Shown here piece by piece: positions 19,797 through 27,991 of a stretch of DNA of 64,000 bases. The stretch is from positions 1-64,000 of the forward strand of contig NZ_JARPUS010000008.1 in NCBI RefSeq assembly GCF_029537485.1, written 5' to 3'. The notes below the pieces were generated by a model. That model searched no databases. It was not told the DNA's origin and saw nothing but the letters and a program-made list of their open reading frames with translations. Source of the stretch: Pseudomonas sp. GOM6 (GTDB taxonomy: Bacteria; Pseudomonadota; Gammaproteobacteria; Pseudomonadales; Pseudomonadaceae). The translations under genes were made by a program, and so were the position numbers. Positions within the stretch are counted from its first letter, which is position 1, and the number at the start of each line of letters is the position of its first letter.

Positions 19797-19836
19797 AAAA
19801 AAGAAGGTCGGCCCCCGCGCATGAGGACGGGGGCCG
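19797..19836 (-). terminator. Terminator just after the OprD-like gene
   Basis: CGGCCCCCG and CGGGGGCCG pair as a 9-bp stem immediately behind the porin stop codon; on the minus strand a T-rich tract (CTTCTTTTTTC) follows three bases later. Confidence 0.75.
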
Positions 19837-19844
19837 CCACCCAT

Positions 19845-21140
19845 TTAGAGGATGCTCAGCGGGTAATCGACGATCACCCGGAACTCGTGCAGGTCGCCCT
19901 CGCCCTGGTCATCGTTGGCGTAGTGGAACGCCTGGCGCAGACGGATCGACAGATCCTTGGCCGGGCCTTCCTGAACCACGTACTTGATGTCGATGTCGGT
20001 TTCGCTGTGCTCGCCGTCGGCGCCGTAGTAGTCGACGTAGCCGCCATTGACGTCGGCATCGGTACCGTCGATGTCGGTACCCTTGACGTAGGTGACCTTG
20101 GTGGTCAGGCCCGGCACGCCCATTTCCGACCAGTCGTAGGTGTAGCCGATGCGCCAGGACTTCTCGTTGGGGGCGTTGAAGTCGGAGAACTGCATGGCGT
20201 TGGCAAGGAAGATGGAGTCGCCGCCGACATAGTCGAACGGGGTATCGCCATCGACCGCCTGGTAGGCCACCAGGAAGCTGTGCGAGCCCAGACCATAGGT
20301 AGCCGCCAGGCTCCAGGTGGTGTTGTCGATCTCGCCCTGCAGCGCATCACCGGTATCCTTGGTGCGGTACAGGTTGAAGTCGAAGTTCAGGCTCTGACCT
20401 TCAGTAATGGCCAGGTTGTAGTTGAGGTTGCCGTAGTACTGGTTCCAGGTCTCGTCGAACTGGGAGGCATACAGGCCCAGGCTCAGGTCGTCGTTGACGC
20501 TGTACCAGCCACCGGCGAAGTCGATGGTCTTGCCGATCTCGCCGCTGCCGTAGTTGAGCACCAGATCGTCGTCGCTATTGGTCGAGTTACGGTCGTTGTA
20601 GGCGGTGAAATGCCCCGCCTCCAGGGACAGACCCTCGATCTCGCCACTGGTGACGTGGAAGCCGGTCGCGGTTTCCGGCAACAGGCGGCTATGAGCGGTG
20701 GCGAATACCGGCGCTTCGGTACGCATCTCACCGTATTTCAGCACGGACTCGGAAACGCGCAGTTTCACCGCGCCACCGGCCTCGCCGTACTCATCCTGCG
20801 GACGCCCTTCGTCGCTGATCGGCAGCAGGCCGGTACCGGTGCGACCGCGACCACTGTCCAGCTTGATCCCCATGTAGCCGTAGGCATCGGCACCGATACC
20901 CACCGGGCCGGTGGTGAAGCCCGAGTTGTACTCGGCCATGACGCCGTGCGCCCACTCCTCGCGGTAGCTCTGGCGGCCGGGACGGTTCTTGAAGTCACGG
21001 TTCAAGTAGTAGTTGCGGTTGAGCAGATTGAGCTCGCTGTCCTCGATAAAGCCCTTGGCATCGGCCTGCCCGGCCATGGCCAGCTGGCTGCTGGCGGCCG
21101 CCACCGCCAGTGCAAGACAACTCAGTTTTACAACGTTCAT
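19845..21140 (-). CDS. OprD family outer membrane porin
   Basis: 431 residues with a signal peptide (LALAVAAASSQLAMAGQ). OprD hallmarks: AKGFIEDSELNLLNRNYYLN at the mature N-terminus, REEWAHGVMAEYNSGFTTG, and a C-terminal strand ending in a hydrophobic residue (IVDYPLSIL). The OprD family forms 18-stranded monomeric channels for basic amino acids, dipeptides and related compounds. Between two cyanophycinase-type genes it most likely imports the beta-Asp-Arg dipeptides that these release outside the cell. Confidence 0.92.
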   Translation of the reverse strand: MNVVKLSCLALAVAAASSQLAMAGQADAKGFIEDSELNLLNRNYYLNRDFKNRPGRQSYREEWAHGVMAEYNSGFTTGPVGIGADAYGYMGIKLDSGRGRTGTGLLPISDEGRPQDEYGEAGGAVKLRVSESVLKYGEMRTEAPVFATAHSRLLPETATGFHVTSGEIEGLSLEAGHFTAYNDRNSTNSDDDLVLNYGSGEIGKTIDFAGGWYSVNDDLSLGLYASQFDETWNQYYGNLNYNLAITEGQSLNFDFNLYRTKDTGDALQGEIDNTTWSLAATYGLGSHSFLVAYQAVDGDTPFDYVGGDSIFLANAMQFSDFNAPNEKSWRIGYTYDWSEMGVPGLTTKVTYVKGTDIDGTDADVNGGYVDYYGADGEHSETDIDIKYVVQEGPAKDLSIRLRQAFHYANDDQGEGDLHEFRVIVDYPLSIL

Positions 21141-21204
21141 GCTTCACTCCGTTTTTAGTGTTGTTGGGAGGCCCGTGACCGGACCTCTGGTTTTGCCGAC
21201 CCCG

Positions 21205-21540
21205 TCAGACAAAGAGTTCCGGTGCGAACACCGCCGGGCGTGAGCCCTTGTTGATCACCGCCTCCAGGCACAAGCGTGAATTGCCCTCCGGCCAGCAGAC
21301 GAAATAGCCAGCGCTTTTCTGGCGCTTGAGCTTGAACTTCCACTCCCGCTCGGCCAGGCCGCCAACGTCACGCAGGTCACGCTGCAGATCGATCACGGCG
21401 AAGAAACCGGCGGGCGTCTCCACCCGTTCGAGTACTCGGGCACCCTCGCCGATCAGCCCAGGCGCCGCGGGCGGCAGCTCCTGCAGCAGCTTGTCCAGGG
21501 CAAAGCGTTCGAGGTTGTTCAGTTGCATGGGCAGACTCAC
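21205..21540 (-). CDS. Conserved-looking 111-aa protein of the cyanophycin locus, unrecognised
   Basis: 111 residues from a GTG at 21538-21540 with AAAGGTGAAAC upstream; an ATG at 21526-21528 is an alternative and would remove four residues. No signal peptide or membrane segment. The predicted protein is mixed alpha/beta, with an acidic-hydrophobic first half and a Lys/Arg-rich middle (EWKFKLKRQKSAGYFVCW). I do not recognise a family. It lies between the 588-aa cyanophycinase-like gene and the porin gene, all leftward, so it is probably a cytoplasmic member of the same operon. Confidence 0.7.
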   Translation of the reverse strand: MSLPMQLNNLERFALDKLLQELPPAAPGLIGEGARVLERVETPAGFFAVIDLQRDLRDVGGLAEREWKFKLKRQKSAGYFVCWPEGNSRLCLEAVINKGSRPAVFAPELFV

Positions 21541-21617
21541 GTTTCACCTTTCGCGGGCATGACTTGCCCCGCTTCGCCTCGCGCTGCGCGGCGAACTCGG
21601 GACAGGAACTCGGGTAA

Positions 21618-23384
21618 TCAGGTGGTTTTCGGGATACCGATCAGGCGCGCCAGGACGTGCGCCACTTCCTCGCGGCTGACCGGGCGCTGACCGTCGAGGC
21701 TTGCCTTGTCCAACCAGCCCTCGCCGACCAGCAGCGCCGCGGCCTGGGCCTGCTCGGCATTCAGCCCCGCCAGGTCGCCGAGCTGGGCGCTCTGCTGCAG
21801 GGACGTACGAGTAAAACGTTCCACCAGGGCCTTGCAGGCCAGCAGCCATTCACCCTGGCTGACATCACGCTGACCCTCGAAACGCTCGCCGCTGTTCATC
21901 CAGCCGTTGGACAGCACCACATCGATCTGCTCGCGCAGCGGATGCTGCTCCGCCACATCCGCCAGTTTCGGCAGCTTGTCCAGTGCCGGCTCCGCGGCCA
22001 GGGCCATCTGCAGGGTGTTGGCCAGCTCGAAACGAGTCAGGGCCCGCTTGGGTTCGAAGCGGTTGCTGGCGTCGCTGGTCATCAGGCCACGGAAGGTCAC
22101 GGCACGCACCGCCTCCGGCCAGCGGCTGCTGGCCGCATCCTGCGGGCTGCTCTGCGCCGGATCGCGCAGCTGGGCATCCACCGGTTCGATGTCCAGGCGC
22201 ACGCCACTGACGCTGTAGTTGGTCAGCGAATCGTGGAATTGGCTGTGGGCGGTGAAGTCGTCGGCCTTGGCGAAAGTAAAGCGATAGCCATAGTGGTAGC
22301 CATTACTCGGGTTGTAGCGGGTCATCAGCCCCTGTTGGCGCGCAGCGGTGTTGTCGGCCAGCCCGTACAGCACCGCACGAGAGATGGCCGAGACGCCGGA
22401 CAGGTCGGTGATCAGCCGATTGCCTACCAGGTATTCGTTGCCCGCCGCGATGGCCTGCTTGCCTTTGGCCGGCTGCGCCTGGCCACTGGAAAGGTCGTAC
22501 GTGTCGCCATGCCCGAGCATGCTCAGGCGCACGTTGTGCAGCTCGGTGCCATAGATGCCGAAGCGTTTGCGCGCCTGGCTGGCATCCATCACCGTCAGAT
22601 AGCCCTCGCCGAGCACCTGCAGACGGCCGTCCGGCTGCACCCACATGGCGGTGTTGGTATCCAGACCGAAGCCTTTGGCCGGCTGCTGGCCGACCAGGTA
22701 GCTGGCCATGCGCGCCGCGCGACCACTGCTGGTTTCCTCGATCTGGTCGAAGTGCTGGTCGATGATGCCGCCCTGGAACAGCCCGGCGCCCTTGAGCAGG
22801 GCGGTACCGCGCTGATCGGTACGTGCGGCCACGCCGAAATCCAGGGTATCCATCACCACGCCGTAGGCGGTGGGCATGGTGGCGCCGAGAATGCTGGCAC
22901 CGGCACTGGTACCGGCCACCACACCGCCCTTGTCATACAACCTGCGCACGGTCTTGAGGGTTTCCGACTCGCTACCGTCGGCGTTGTACAGCGCCCGGGC
23001 GATGCGCGCCTGATCGCCGCCGACGAACCACACCGCGGTGGCCTCAGCCAGCGGTTTGAGCACGGCGGCGTCGTTCATGGTGCTCAGGTAGTTCTGCTTG
23101 TCGATACCGATGATGCTGATCTGCTCGGCCGGCACGCCCATGGCCTGCAGCTCGCTCATGAAGCGCTTGCTTGAACCCAGGCTGCCGCTGGCGGTGGGCA
23201 TGATGGCAATCCGCGCCTGAACCGGCCCGCCGGCCAGCTCGACGAACTTTGTGTACACCTCGCTGTTGCTGGCGCGCAGCATGCCGCCGACAGCCAACAG
23301 ATGCCCCTCGGCCAGGGCCGAAAGGCTGCAAGCGGAAAGCATCAGGGCGGTGAGAACCACGCCAGGCTTGGACTGGATTGCCAT
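21618..23384 (-). CDS. Exported cyanophycinase-like protein with C-terminal SLH-like region
   Basis: 588 residues. The N-terminus (LTALMLSACSLSALAEG) holds both a lipobox-like LSAC and a signal-peptidase-I-like ALA site, so it is either a lipoprotein or secreted. Residues ~28-330 are an S51 fold with VWFVGGDQARIARAL, nucleophile elbow AGTSAGASIL and DQHFDQ. It diverges from the 420-aa paralogue after the histidine. The remaining ~230 residues contain SLH-like repeats (FRGLMTSDASNRFEPKRAL, ARYELANTLQ-type and REEVAHVLARLIG), which could anchor the protein to the cell surface. It is first in the leftward operon. Confidence 0.82.
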   Translation of the reverse strand: MAIQSKPGVVLTALMLSACSLSALAEGHLLAVGGMLRASNSEVYTKFVELAGGPVQARIAIMPTASGSLGSSKRFMSELQAMGVPAEQISIIGIDKQNYLSTMNDAAVLKPLAEATAVWFVGGDQARIARALYNADGSESETLKTVRRLYDKGGVVAGTSAGASILGATMPTAYGVVMDTLDFGVAARTDQRGTALLKGAGLFQGGIIDQHFDQIEETSSGRAARMASYLVGQQPAKGFGLDTNTAMWVQPDGRLQVLGEGYLTVMDASQARKRFGIYGTELHNVRLSMLGHGDTYDLSSGQAQPAKGKQAIAAGNEYLVGNRLITDLSGVSAISRAVLYGLADNTAARQQGLMTRYNPSNGYHYGYRFTFAKADDFTAHSQFHDSLTNYSVSGVRLDIEPVDAQLRDPAQSSPQDAASSRWPEAVRAVTFRGLMTSDASNRFEPKRALTRFELANTLQMALAAEPALDKLPKLADVAEQHPLREQIDVVLSNGWMNSGERFEGQRDVSQGEWLLACKALVERFTRTSLQQSAQLGDLAGLNAEQAQAAALLVGEGWLDKASLDGQRPVSREEVAHVLARLIGIPKTT

Positions 23385-23442
23385 TTGTTATTGCTCTTGT
23401 GCTGATGAGGACAGGACGCACAGCCGGAAGACAGGACGCCAC

Positions 23443-23495
23443 GTTTGATTATTTTTTTTCACATATTCATCAATGTGAAATCTTGTATATCAAAC
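23443..23495. promoter_or_regulatory. Nested inverted repeat, candidate operator of the cyanophycin locus
   Basis: The outer arms GTTTGAT (23443-23449) and ATCAAAC (23489-23495) enclose inner arms TTTCACAT (23457-23464) and ATGTGAAA (23473-23480); all arms are perfect and both pairs share nearly the same centre. It lies 58 bases upstream of the 588-aa cyanophycinase-like gene in the divergent promoter region. RpiR-family proteins bind such palindromes, and an RpiR gene ends the rightward arm, so it is the likely binder. The rest of 23385-23811 is AT-richer promoter DNA without a gene. Confidence 0.55.
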
Positions 23496-23629
23496 TAAAC
23501 CACCCAGCAAGCCCTCTTCAAAAGACATAATCCGTCCGATTGATCAGCTTAATCGCACATAAACCGCTCTATACAAGGGATCTCAAGGAAAACGGCAGGC
23601 CGATAAAAAATTTTCAAAATTTAATCCTG

Positions 23630-23670
23630 TTGACACAAATATTAGCCACGCATAGCTTGTTTGACACAAA
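23630..23670 (+). promoter_or_regulatory. Direct repeats TTGACACAAA and possible promoter
   Basis: TTGACACAAA occurs at 23630-23639 and 23661-23670, 31 bases apart (about three helical turns). The first contains a perfect -35 TTGACA followed after 17 bases by TAGCTT, a modest -10. This could be the promoter of the rightward binding-protein gene, or a pair of activator sites. Confidence 0.4.
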
Positions 23671-23811
23671 ACGCGTCACCCCTCTACCCAATCCGGCCTG
23701 GGCCGCCCACCTCGGCGCCCACCAGGGGCCTGAACCCACAAGGTTCTCGCTGCAATACCCCACCTGCCCGCCTCGCGGCGGGCGTACTCGCCCACGTATA
23801 GGAGTCACAAG

Positions 23812-24585
23812 ATGAACAAGATCGCACTTCTCGGCGCCCTGGCGCTCTCTGCCTTCAGTAGCCTGGCGCAGGCCCAGGATTCCCTGCGTATCGGCATCGA
23901 GGCCGCTTACCCGCCGTTCGCCTTCAAAACCCCGGAAGGCCAGATCAGTGGCTTCGACTACGACATCGGCAACGCGCTGTGCGCCGAAATGCAGGTCAAG
24001 TGCGAGTGGGTCGAGCAGGCCTTCGATGGCCTGATTCCTTCGCTCAAGGTGCGCAAGGTCGACGCGGTGCTGTCGTCCATGTCCATCACCCCGGACCGCC
24101 TGAAGTCGGTCGACTTCACCCAGAAGTACTACCACACCCCCGGCAAGCTGGTGATGAAGACCGGCAGCGACGTGAAGGACCCGCTGGTCGATCTCAAAGG
24201 CAAGAAAGTCGGTGTGCAGCGCGCCTCGACCTACGATCGCTATGCCAGCGACACGTTCGCCGCAGCCGGTATCGAAGTGATCCGCTATGGCTCGCAGAAC
24301 GAGGCCTTCCTTGACCTCACCTCCGGCCGCATCGACGCCACCCTGGCCGACGTCGTGAACATCAGCGAAGGCTTCCTCAAGACCGACGCCGGCAAGGGCT
24401 TCGCCCTGGTAGGTCCGGACTTCAATGATCCGAAGTACTTCGGCAATGGCGCCGGCATCGCCGTGCGCAAAGGTGACGCCGCCACCGCCGCCAAGTTCAA
24501 CGATGCCATCGCCACCCTGCGGAGCAACGGCACCTACCAGCAGGTGCAAAGCAAGTACTTCGCCTACGACATCTACGGCCAATAA
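23812..24585 (+). CDS. Amino-acid ABC transporter substrate-binding protein (Lys/Arg/Orn type)
   Basis: 257 residues; signal peptide LALSAFSSLAQAQD. Start ATG has AGGAGT seven bases upstream. The family-3 binding fold shows YPPFAFKTPEGQISGFDYDI, LSSMSITPDRLKSVDFTQKYY and KKVGVQRASTYDRYASD, close to ArtJ/AotJ/HisJ-type proteins. Like the other binding protein in this locus it has no permease or ATPase partner here. It begins the rightward arm (binding protein, CphZ-like hydrolase, RpiR regulator), and a strong terminator follows it. Confidence 0.9.
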   Translation: MNKIALLGALALSAFSSLAQAQDSLRIGIEAAYPPFAFKTPEGQISGFDYDIGNALCAEMQVKCEWVEQAFDGLIPSLKVRKVDAVLSSMSITPDRLKSVDFTQKYYHTPGKLVMKTGSDVKDPLVDLKGKKVGVQRASTYDRYASDTFAAAGIEVIRYGSQNEAFLDLTSGRIDATLADVVNISEGFLKTDAGKGFALVGPDFNDPKYFGNGAGIAVRKGDAATAAKFNDAIATLRSNGTYQQVQSKYFAYDIYGQ

Positions 24586-24600
24586 GAGCCGCCAGCCTGA

Positions 24601-24632
24601 AAGGTATCCGGCGCGTGCGGATACCTTTTTTT
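24601..24632 (+). terminator. Rho-independent terminator after the binding-protein gene
   Basis: AAGGTATCCG and CGGATACCTT form a perfect 10-bp stem with a 7-base loop, followed by a T run. It lies 15 bases after the stop codon and would reduce transcription into the hydrolase gene, keeping the binding protein in excess. Confidence 0.9.
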
Positions 24633-24665
24633 GCGCCAATGGCGCACCTCTGCCAGGGAAGCACC

Positions 24666-25778
24666 ATGCAACGATTCGACTACCCCCTGCCCTGGAACAG
24701 CCCGGGCACCACCCGCCAACTGACCGTACTGAGCTTCGGCAGCGGCTCGCGCAAGGCCTATATCCAGGCCGCCCTGCATGCCGACGAACTGCCCGGCATG
24801 CGCGTGGCCGTCGAACTGCGCCGGCGCCTGGCCGAACTGGAAAGCCAGGGCCGCCTGCTGGGACGTGTCGACCTGGTGCCGATCGCCAACCCCATCGGCC
24901 TGGGCCAGATGTTTCAGGCCACGCACCAGGGCCGCTTCGACTTCAACAGCGGCAAGAATTTCAACCGCGACTTCCCCGCGCTTGTGCACGGCGTGCGTCA
25001 GCGCCTGCTGGGTCAACTCGGTGCAGACGCAGATGCCAACGTCGCTCTGATCCGCAGCGCCATGCGCGAGGTGTTAGACCAGCTACCGGCTGCCGGCAGT
25101 GCCGTGGAAGGCCTGCAGCGCCTGCTGCTGCGCCAGGCCTGCGATGCCGACCTGGTGCTCGACCTGCATTGCGACTTCGAGTCCGTTTTGCTGCTTTACG
25201 CGCTGCCGCAGGCCTGGCCGCAACTGCGCAGCCTGGCCGCGCACCTGGGCGCCGAAGCGGTGCTGCTGGCCGAAGACTCCGGCGGCCAATCCTTTGATGA
25301 AGCCTGCGCCGCGCCCTGGCTGCAGCTGGCGGCAGCGTTCCCGAACGCAGCGATTCCGCTCGCCTGCCTGACCGCCACCGTGGAGCTGCGCGGCATGGCC
25401 GACACCGAGGCGCACCAGGCCGCAGCCGATGCCGAGGCGATTCTCGCCTTTCTCGCCGAGCGCGGCTTCATCAGCGGAACCTGGCCCGACGCGCCCGCGC
25501 CGCGCTGCGACGCCACGCCCTTCGCCGGCGCGCAGTACGCCTACGCCCCGCACGCCGGCGTAGTCAGCTACCTGCAGCCGTTGGGCGCCCAGGTACGCTG
25601 CGGCGACCCGCTGTTCGAGGTCATCGACCCGCTCAGCGAGCAGCACTCGGTCGTCCACGCCAATACCGACGGTGTGCTCTACGCCCGCGAGCGCCTGCGC
25701 TTCGCCCAGCCCGGCCTGTGGCTGGCCAAGGTGGCGGGGGCAGAGCCGATCCGCAGAGGCCGCCTGCTCAGCGACTGA
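24666..25778 (+). CDS. cphZ: Succinylglutamate desuccinylase/aspartoacylase family hydrolase, CphZ-like
   Basis: 370 residues from the ATG at 24666 (AGGGAAG upstream). It has the M14-related zinc site: AALHADELPGMRVAVELRRR supplies His and Glu, and VLDLHCDFESVLL supplies the second His; NPIGLGQMFQATHQGRFDFN is the substrate loop of the family. The C-terminal ~80 residues form the family's beta domain (AGVVSYLQPLGAQVRCGD). CphZ enzymes of this family split beta-Asp-Arg into aspartate and arginine and occur in cyanophycin and aot gene clusters of Pseudomonas. The neighbouring cyanophycinases make this the best guess; a general acylamino-acid hydrolase remains possible. Confidence 0.75.
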   Translation: MQRFDYPLPWNSPGTTRQLTVLSFGSGSRKAYIQAALHADELPGMRVAVELRRRLAELESQGRLLGRVDLVPIANPIGLGQMFQATHQGRFDFNSGKNFNRDFPALVHGVRQRLLGQLGADADANVALIRSAMREVLDQLPAAGSAVEGLQRLLLRQACDADLVLDLHCDFESVLLLYALPQAWPQLRSLAAHLGAEAVLLAEDSGGQSFDEACAAPWLQLAAAFPNAAIPLACLTATVELRGMADTEAHQAAADAEAILAFLAERGFISGTWPDAPAPRCDATPFAGAQYAYAPHAGVVSYLQPLGAQVRCGDPLFEVIDPLSEQHSVVHANTDGVLYARERLRFAQPGLWLAKVAGAEPIRRGRLLSD

Positions 25779-25844
25779 GACCAGCGCATTGCGCGCAGAT
25801 CTTTCGGATACACTGCAGCCTCCAGTCGCCAGCCAGCTCAGTCC

Positions 25845-26774
25845 ATGCAATCAGCCCAGAGCAATATCACGGTCTACGCCTCCCCGGTGATGCGCAAGCT
25901 CGCCGTCATCGCCCCGGATCTGCAGCCCTCGCTACGCAAGGTGGCTGACTTCATCCTGCGCCACCCGCTGAAGGCCGCGACCCTCACCATCGAGGAGCTG
26001 GCCCAGGCCACAGCCACCTCGCCGGCGGCGGTCAACCGCCTGGCGCGGGCCATGGAACTGAGCGGTTTCAGCGCGCTGAAAAGCGCCCTGGTGATGACCC
26101 TACAGGAGCTGGTATCGCCGGTGGACAAGCTGCGCAACGAGATGGCGCAGCGCAGCGATGGCAGCTTCGGCCTGCACGAGCATCTGCAGATCGCCACCAG
26201 CAACCTGACCGGCACCGCCAGCAGCAACAGCCGCGAGGCTTTCGATGCCTTCGTTGGCGCGCTGATGGCGGCCCGGCGCATCTACATCCTCGGCTTCGGC
26301 AACAGCGCCTACATGGCCGGCATCGCTGCCGCCAACCTGGTGCCCTACTGCGCCGACGCGGTGGCGGTGAGCATGGAAGGCGGCAACGAGAACGCCGCCT
26401 ACCGCCTGGCCACCATCACCGATCAGGACGTGTTGCTGGCCATTTCCCTGCCGCGCTACTCGCTGGACACCCTGCAGCTGGCCCGCTTCGCCGTGGAGCG
26501 CGGCGCCAAGGTGTTGGCCATCACCGACACCCCGGCCTCGCCGCTGACGCCGATTGCCGACCACAGCCTGTTCGCCCCAGCCGAGCATCCGGTGCTGATC
26601 AGTTCCAACAGCGCCGTGCTGGCACTGATCGAAAGCCTGGTGGCCGCCGTGATGACCCGCAACAAGGAAGCGGTGGAACTGGCGGCCGAGCTGACCGAAA
26701 GCGTGCTGTCCTACCTGCACGTCCCCAACCCACCGCAGCCACGGCGCAAGCGGCCGATCAAGCGTGGCGGTTGA
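25845..26774 (+). CDS. MurR/RpiR family transcriptional regulator
   Basis: 309 residues. An RpiR-type HTH occupies about residues 10-85 (LRKVADFILRHPLKAATLTIEELAQATATSPAAVNRLARAM-type order, seen as short motifs), and a SIS sugar-phosphate-like domain follows (RRIYILGFGNSAYMAGIAA, VLLAISLPRYSLDTLQLARFA). RpiR proteins sense a phosphorylated sugar or other small ligand through SIS. It is the third gene of the rightward arm, 66 bases after the CphZ-like gene, and is likely the local regulator acting on the nested inverted repeat at 23443-23495. Confidence 0.88.
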   Translation: MQSAQSNITVYASPVMRKLAVIAPDLQPSLRKVADFILRHPLKAATLTIEELAQATATSPAAVNRLARAMELSGFSALKSALVMTLQELVSPVDKLRNEMAQRSDGSFGLHEHLQIATSNLTGTASSNSREAFDAFVGALMAARRIYILGFGNSAYMAGIAAANLVPYCADAVAVSMEGGNENAAYRLATITDQDVLLAISLPRYSLDTLQLARFAVERGAKVLAITDTPASPLTPIADHSLFAPAEHPVLISSNSAVLALIESLVAAVMTRNKEAVELAAELTESVLSYLHVPNPPQPRRKRPIKRGG

Positions 26775-26942
26775 GGGCGATACGCATGCGGGTGCATTCA
26801 GCATCCGTGCACCTTCGCGCCAGCCCAGGCCCATGCCACGCAGACGCACACGGATGGACGACTTGCTGCCGTCACACCACCTCCTCAACAACCGCTCCAG
26901 GCGCCGACTGACAGGCAGCACTGTCGTGAAAAACCGCATTTC

Positions 26943-26958
26943 GTGATCGCCTGGTCAG
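26943..26958. promoter_or_regulatory. RutR-like 16-bp site upstream of the first TetR gene
   Basis: GTGATCGCCTGGTCAG matches TTGACCA-N2-TGGTCAA well in its right half (TGGTCA) and partly in the left. It lies 45 bases upstream of the TetR start and could mediate autoregulation. It is one of five such sites in the purine/pyrimidine blocks. Confidence 0.35.
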
Positions 26959-27003
26959 GAAATTGCAAGAACGCTCGCACTGCCTGTCACCGCCGAGCGT
27001 CCC

Positions 27004-27687
27004 ATGCCCCTGTACATCCCCTCGCACAGCCCCAACCCGGATAAAGCGCCAGGCCGTATCCGCCAGCACAACGAAGAGGTGATCCTCGCCGCCGCCGGCG
27101 AAGAGTTCGCCCGCCACGGTTTCAAGGGCACCAGCATGCAGGCCATTGCCGATAAGGCCGGGCTGCCCAAGGCCAACTTGCACTACTACTTCAACAACAA
27201 ACTGGGCCTGTACCTGGCGGTGCTGGCCAACATCATCGAGCTGTGGGACAGCACCTTCAACCAGCTGACGGTGGACGACGACCCGGCCGAGGCCATCACC
27301 CGCTATATCCGCGCCAAGATCGAGTTTTCCCGCTGCAACCCACACGCCTCGCGGATCTTCGCCATGGAAGTGATCAGTGGAGGGCCCTGCCTGAGCCAGC
27401 ACTTCAACCAGGATTACCGCACCTGGTTCCACGGCCGCGCCGCGGTATTCCAGGCCTGGATCGACGCCGGCAAGCTGGAGCCGGTCGACCCGCTGCACCT
27501 GATCTTCCTGATCTGGAGCAGCACCCAGCACTACGCCGACTTTGGTTCGCAGATCTGCCGGGTAATGGGCAAGACACGCCTGACCCGCCAGGACTTCCAC
27601 GAGGCCGGCGACACCCTGGTACACATCATTCTCAAAGGCTGCGGATTATCCACAAAGCCTGTGGATAACTTCGTGGATAAAGCCTGA
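27004..27687 (+). CDS. TetR family regulator, RutR-like (first copy)
   Basis: 227 residues. The N-terminal HTH (ILAAAGEEFARHGFKGTSMQAIADKAGLPKANLHYYF, seen as adjoining short motifs) is followed by the RutR/YcdC-type ligand domain (YIRAKIEFSRCNPHASRIFAMEVISGG, LIFLIWSSTQHYADFGSQI). RutR senses uracil or related bases and controls pyrimidine and purine catabolism. The second, shorter copy at 37385-38005 shares these motifs. It precedes the nucleoside ABC importer by about 300 bases; that gap is AT-richer promoter DNA with one candidate site. Confidence 0.9.
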   Translation: MPLYIPSHSPNPDKAPGRIRQHNEEVILAAAGEEFARHGFKGTSMQAIADKAGLPKANLHYYFNNKLGLYLAVLANIIELWDSTFNQLTVDDDPAEAITRYIRAKIEFSRCNPHASRIFAMEVISGGPCLSQHFNQDYRTWFHGRAAVFQAWIDAGKLEPVDPLHLIFLIWSSTQHYADFGSQICRVMGKTRLTRQDFHEAGDTLVHIILKGCGLSTKPVDNFVDKA

Positions 27688-27931
27688 GCAAACCGCGCTA
27701 TGGCCCTCTCCATGAGGGCTGCGTACAGGTTGCCGATTATTTGGCCAGCTGCCCTTTATCGACTTATCTCGTTGTTTTTATTGACTTTTATCCAAAAAGC
27801 CAAGCACTCCCCGAGATGGCGCACGCAGGCAAGGCGTGCACCACAGACGGGCAGCGGAAAAGTGGAAAACTCCTGCGCCGAGCGCAAAACCAGGCCCCAC
27901 GGGCGCGGCGCAGAGTGCTCGGCGAAAGTTC

Positions 27932-27947
27932 CTGACTAATTGGCCAA
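27932..27947. promoter_or_regulatory. RutR-like 16-bp site upstream of the ABC importer
   Basis: CTGACTAATTGGCCAA reads on the other strand as TTGGCCAATTAGTCAG, which fits TTGACCA-N2-TGGTCAA with three substitutions in fourteen fixed positions. It lies 45 bases upstream of the ATPase start. The rest of 27688-27991 shows no gene. Confidence 0.5.
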
Positions 27948-27991
27948 CAACTTGCTTATGCAACGCACCCTCACCTGATTCAGGGCTTTTC

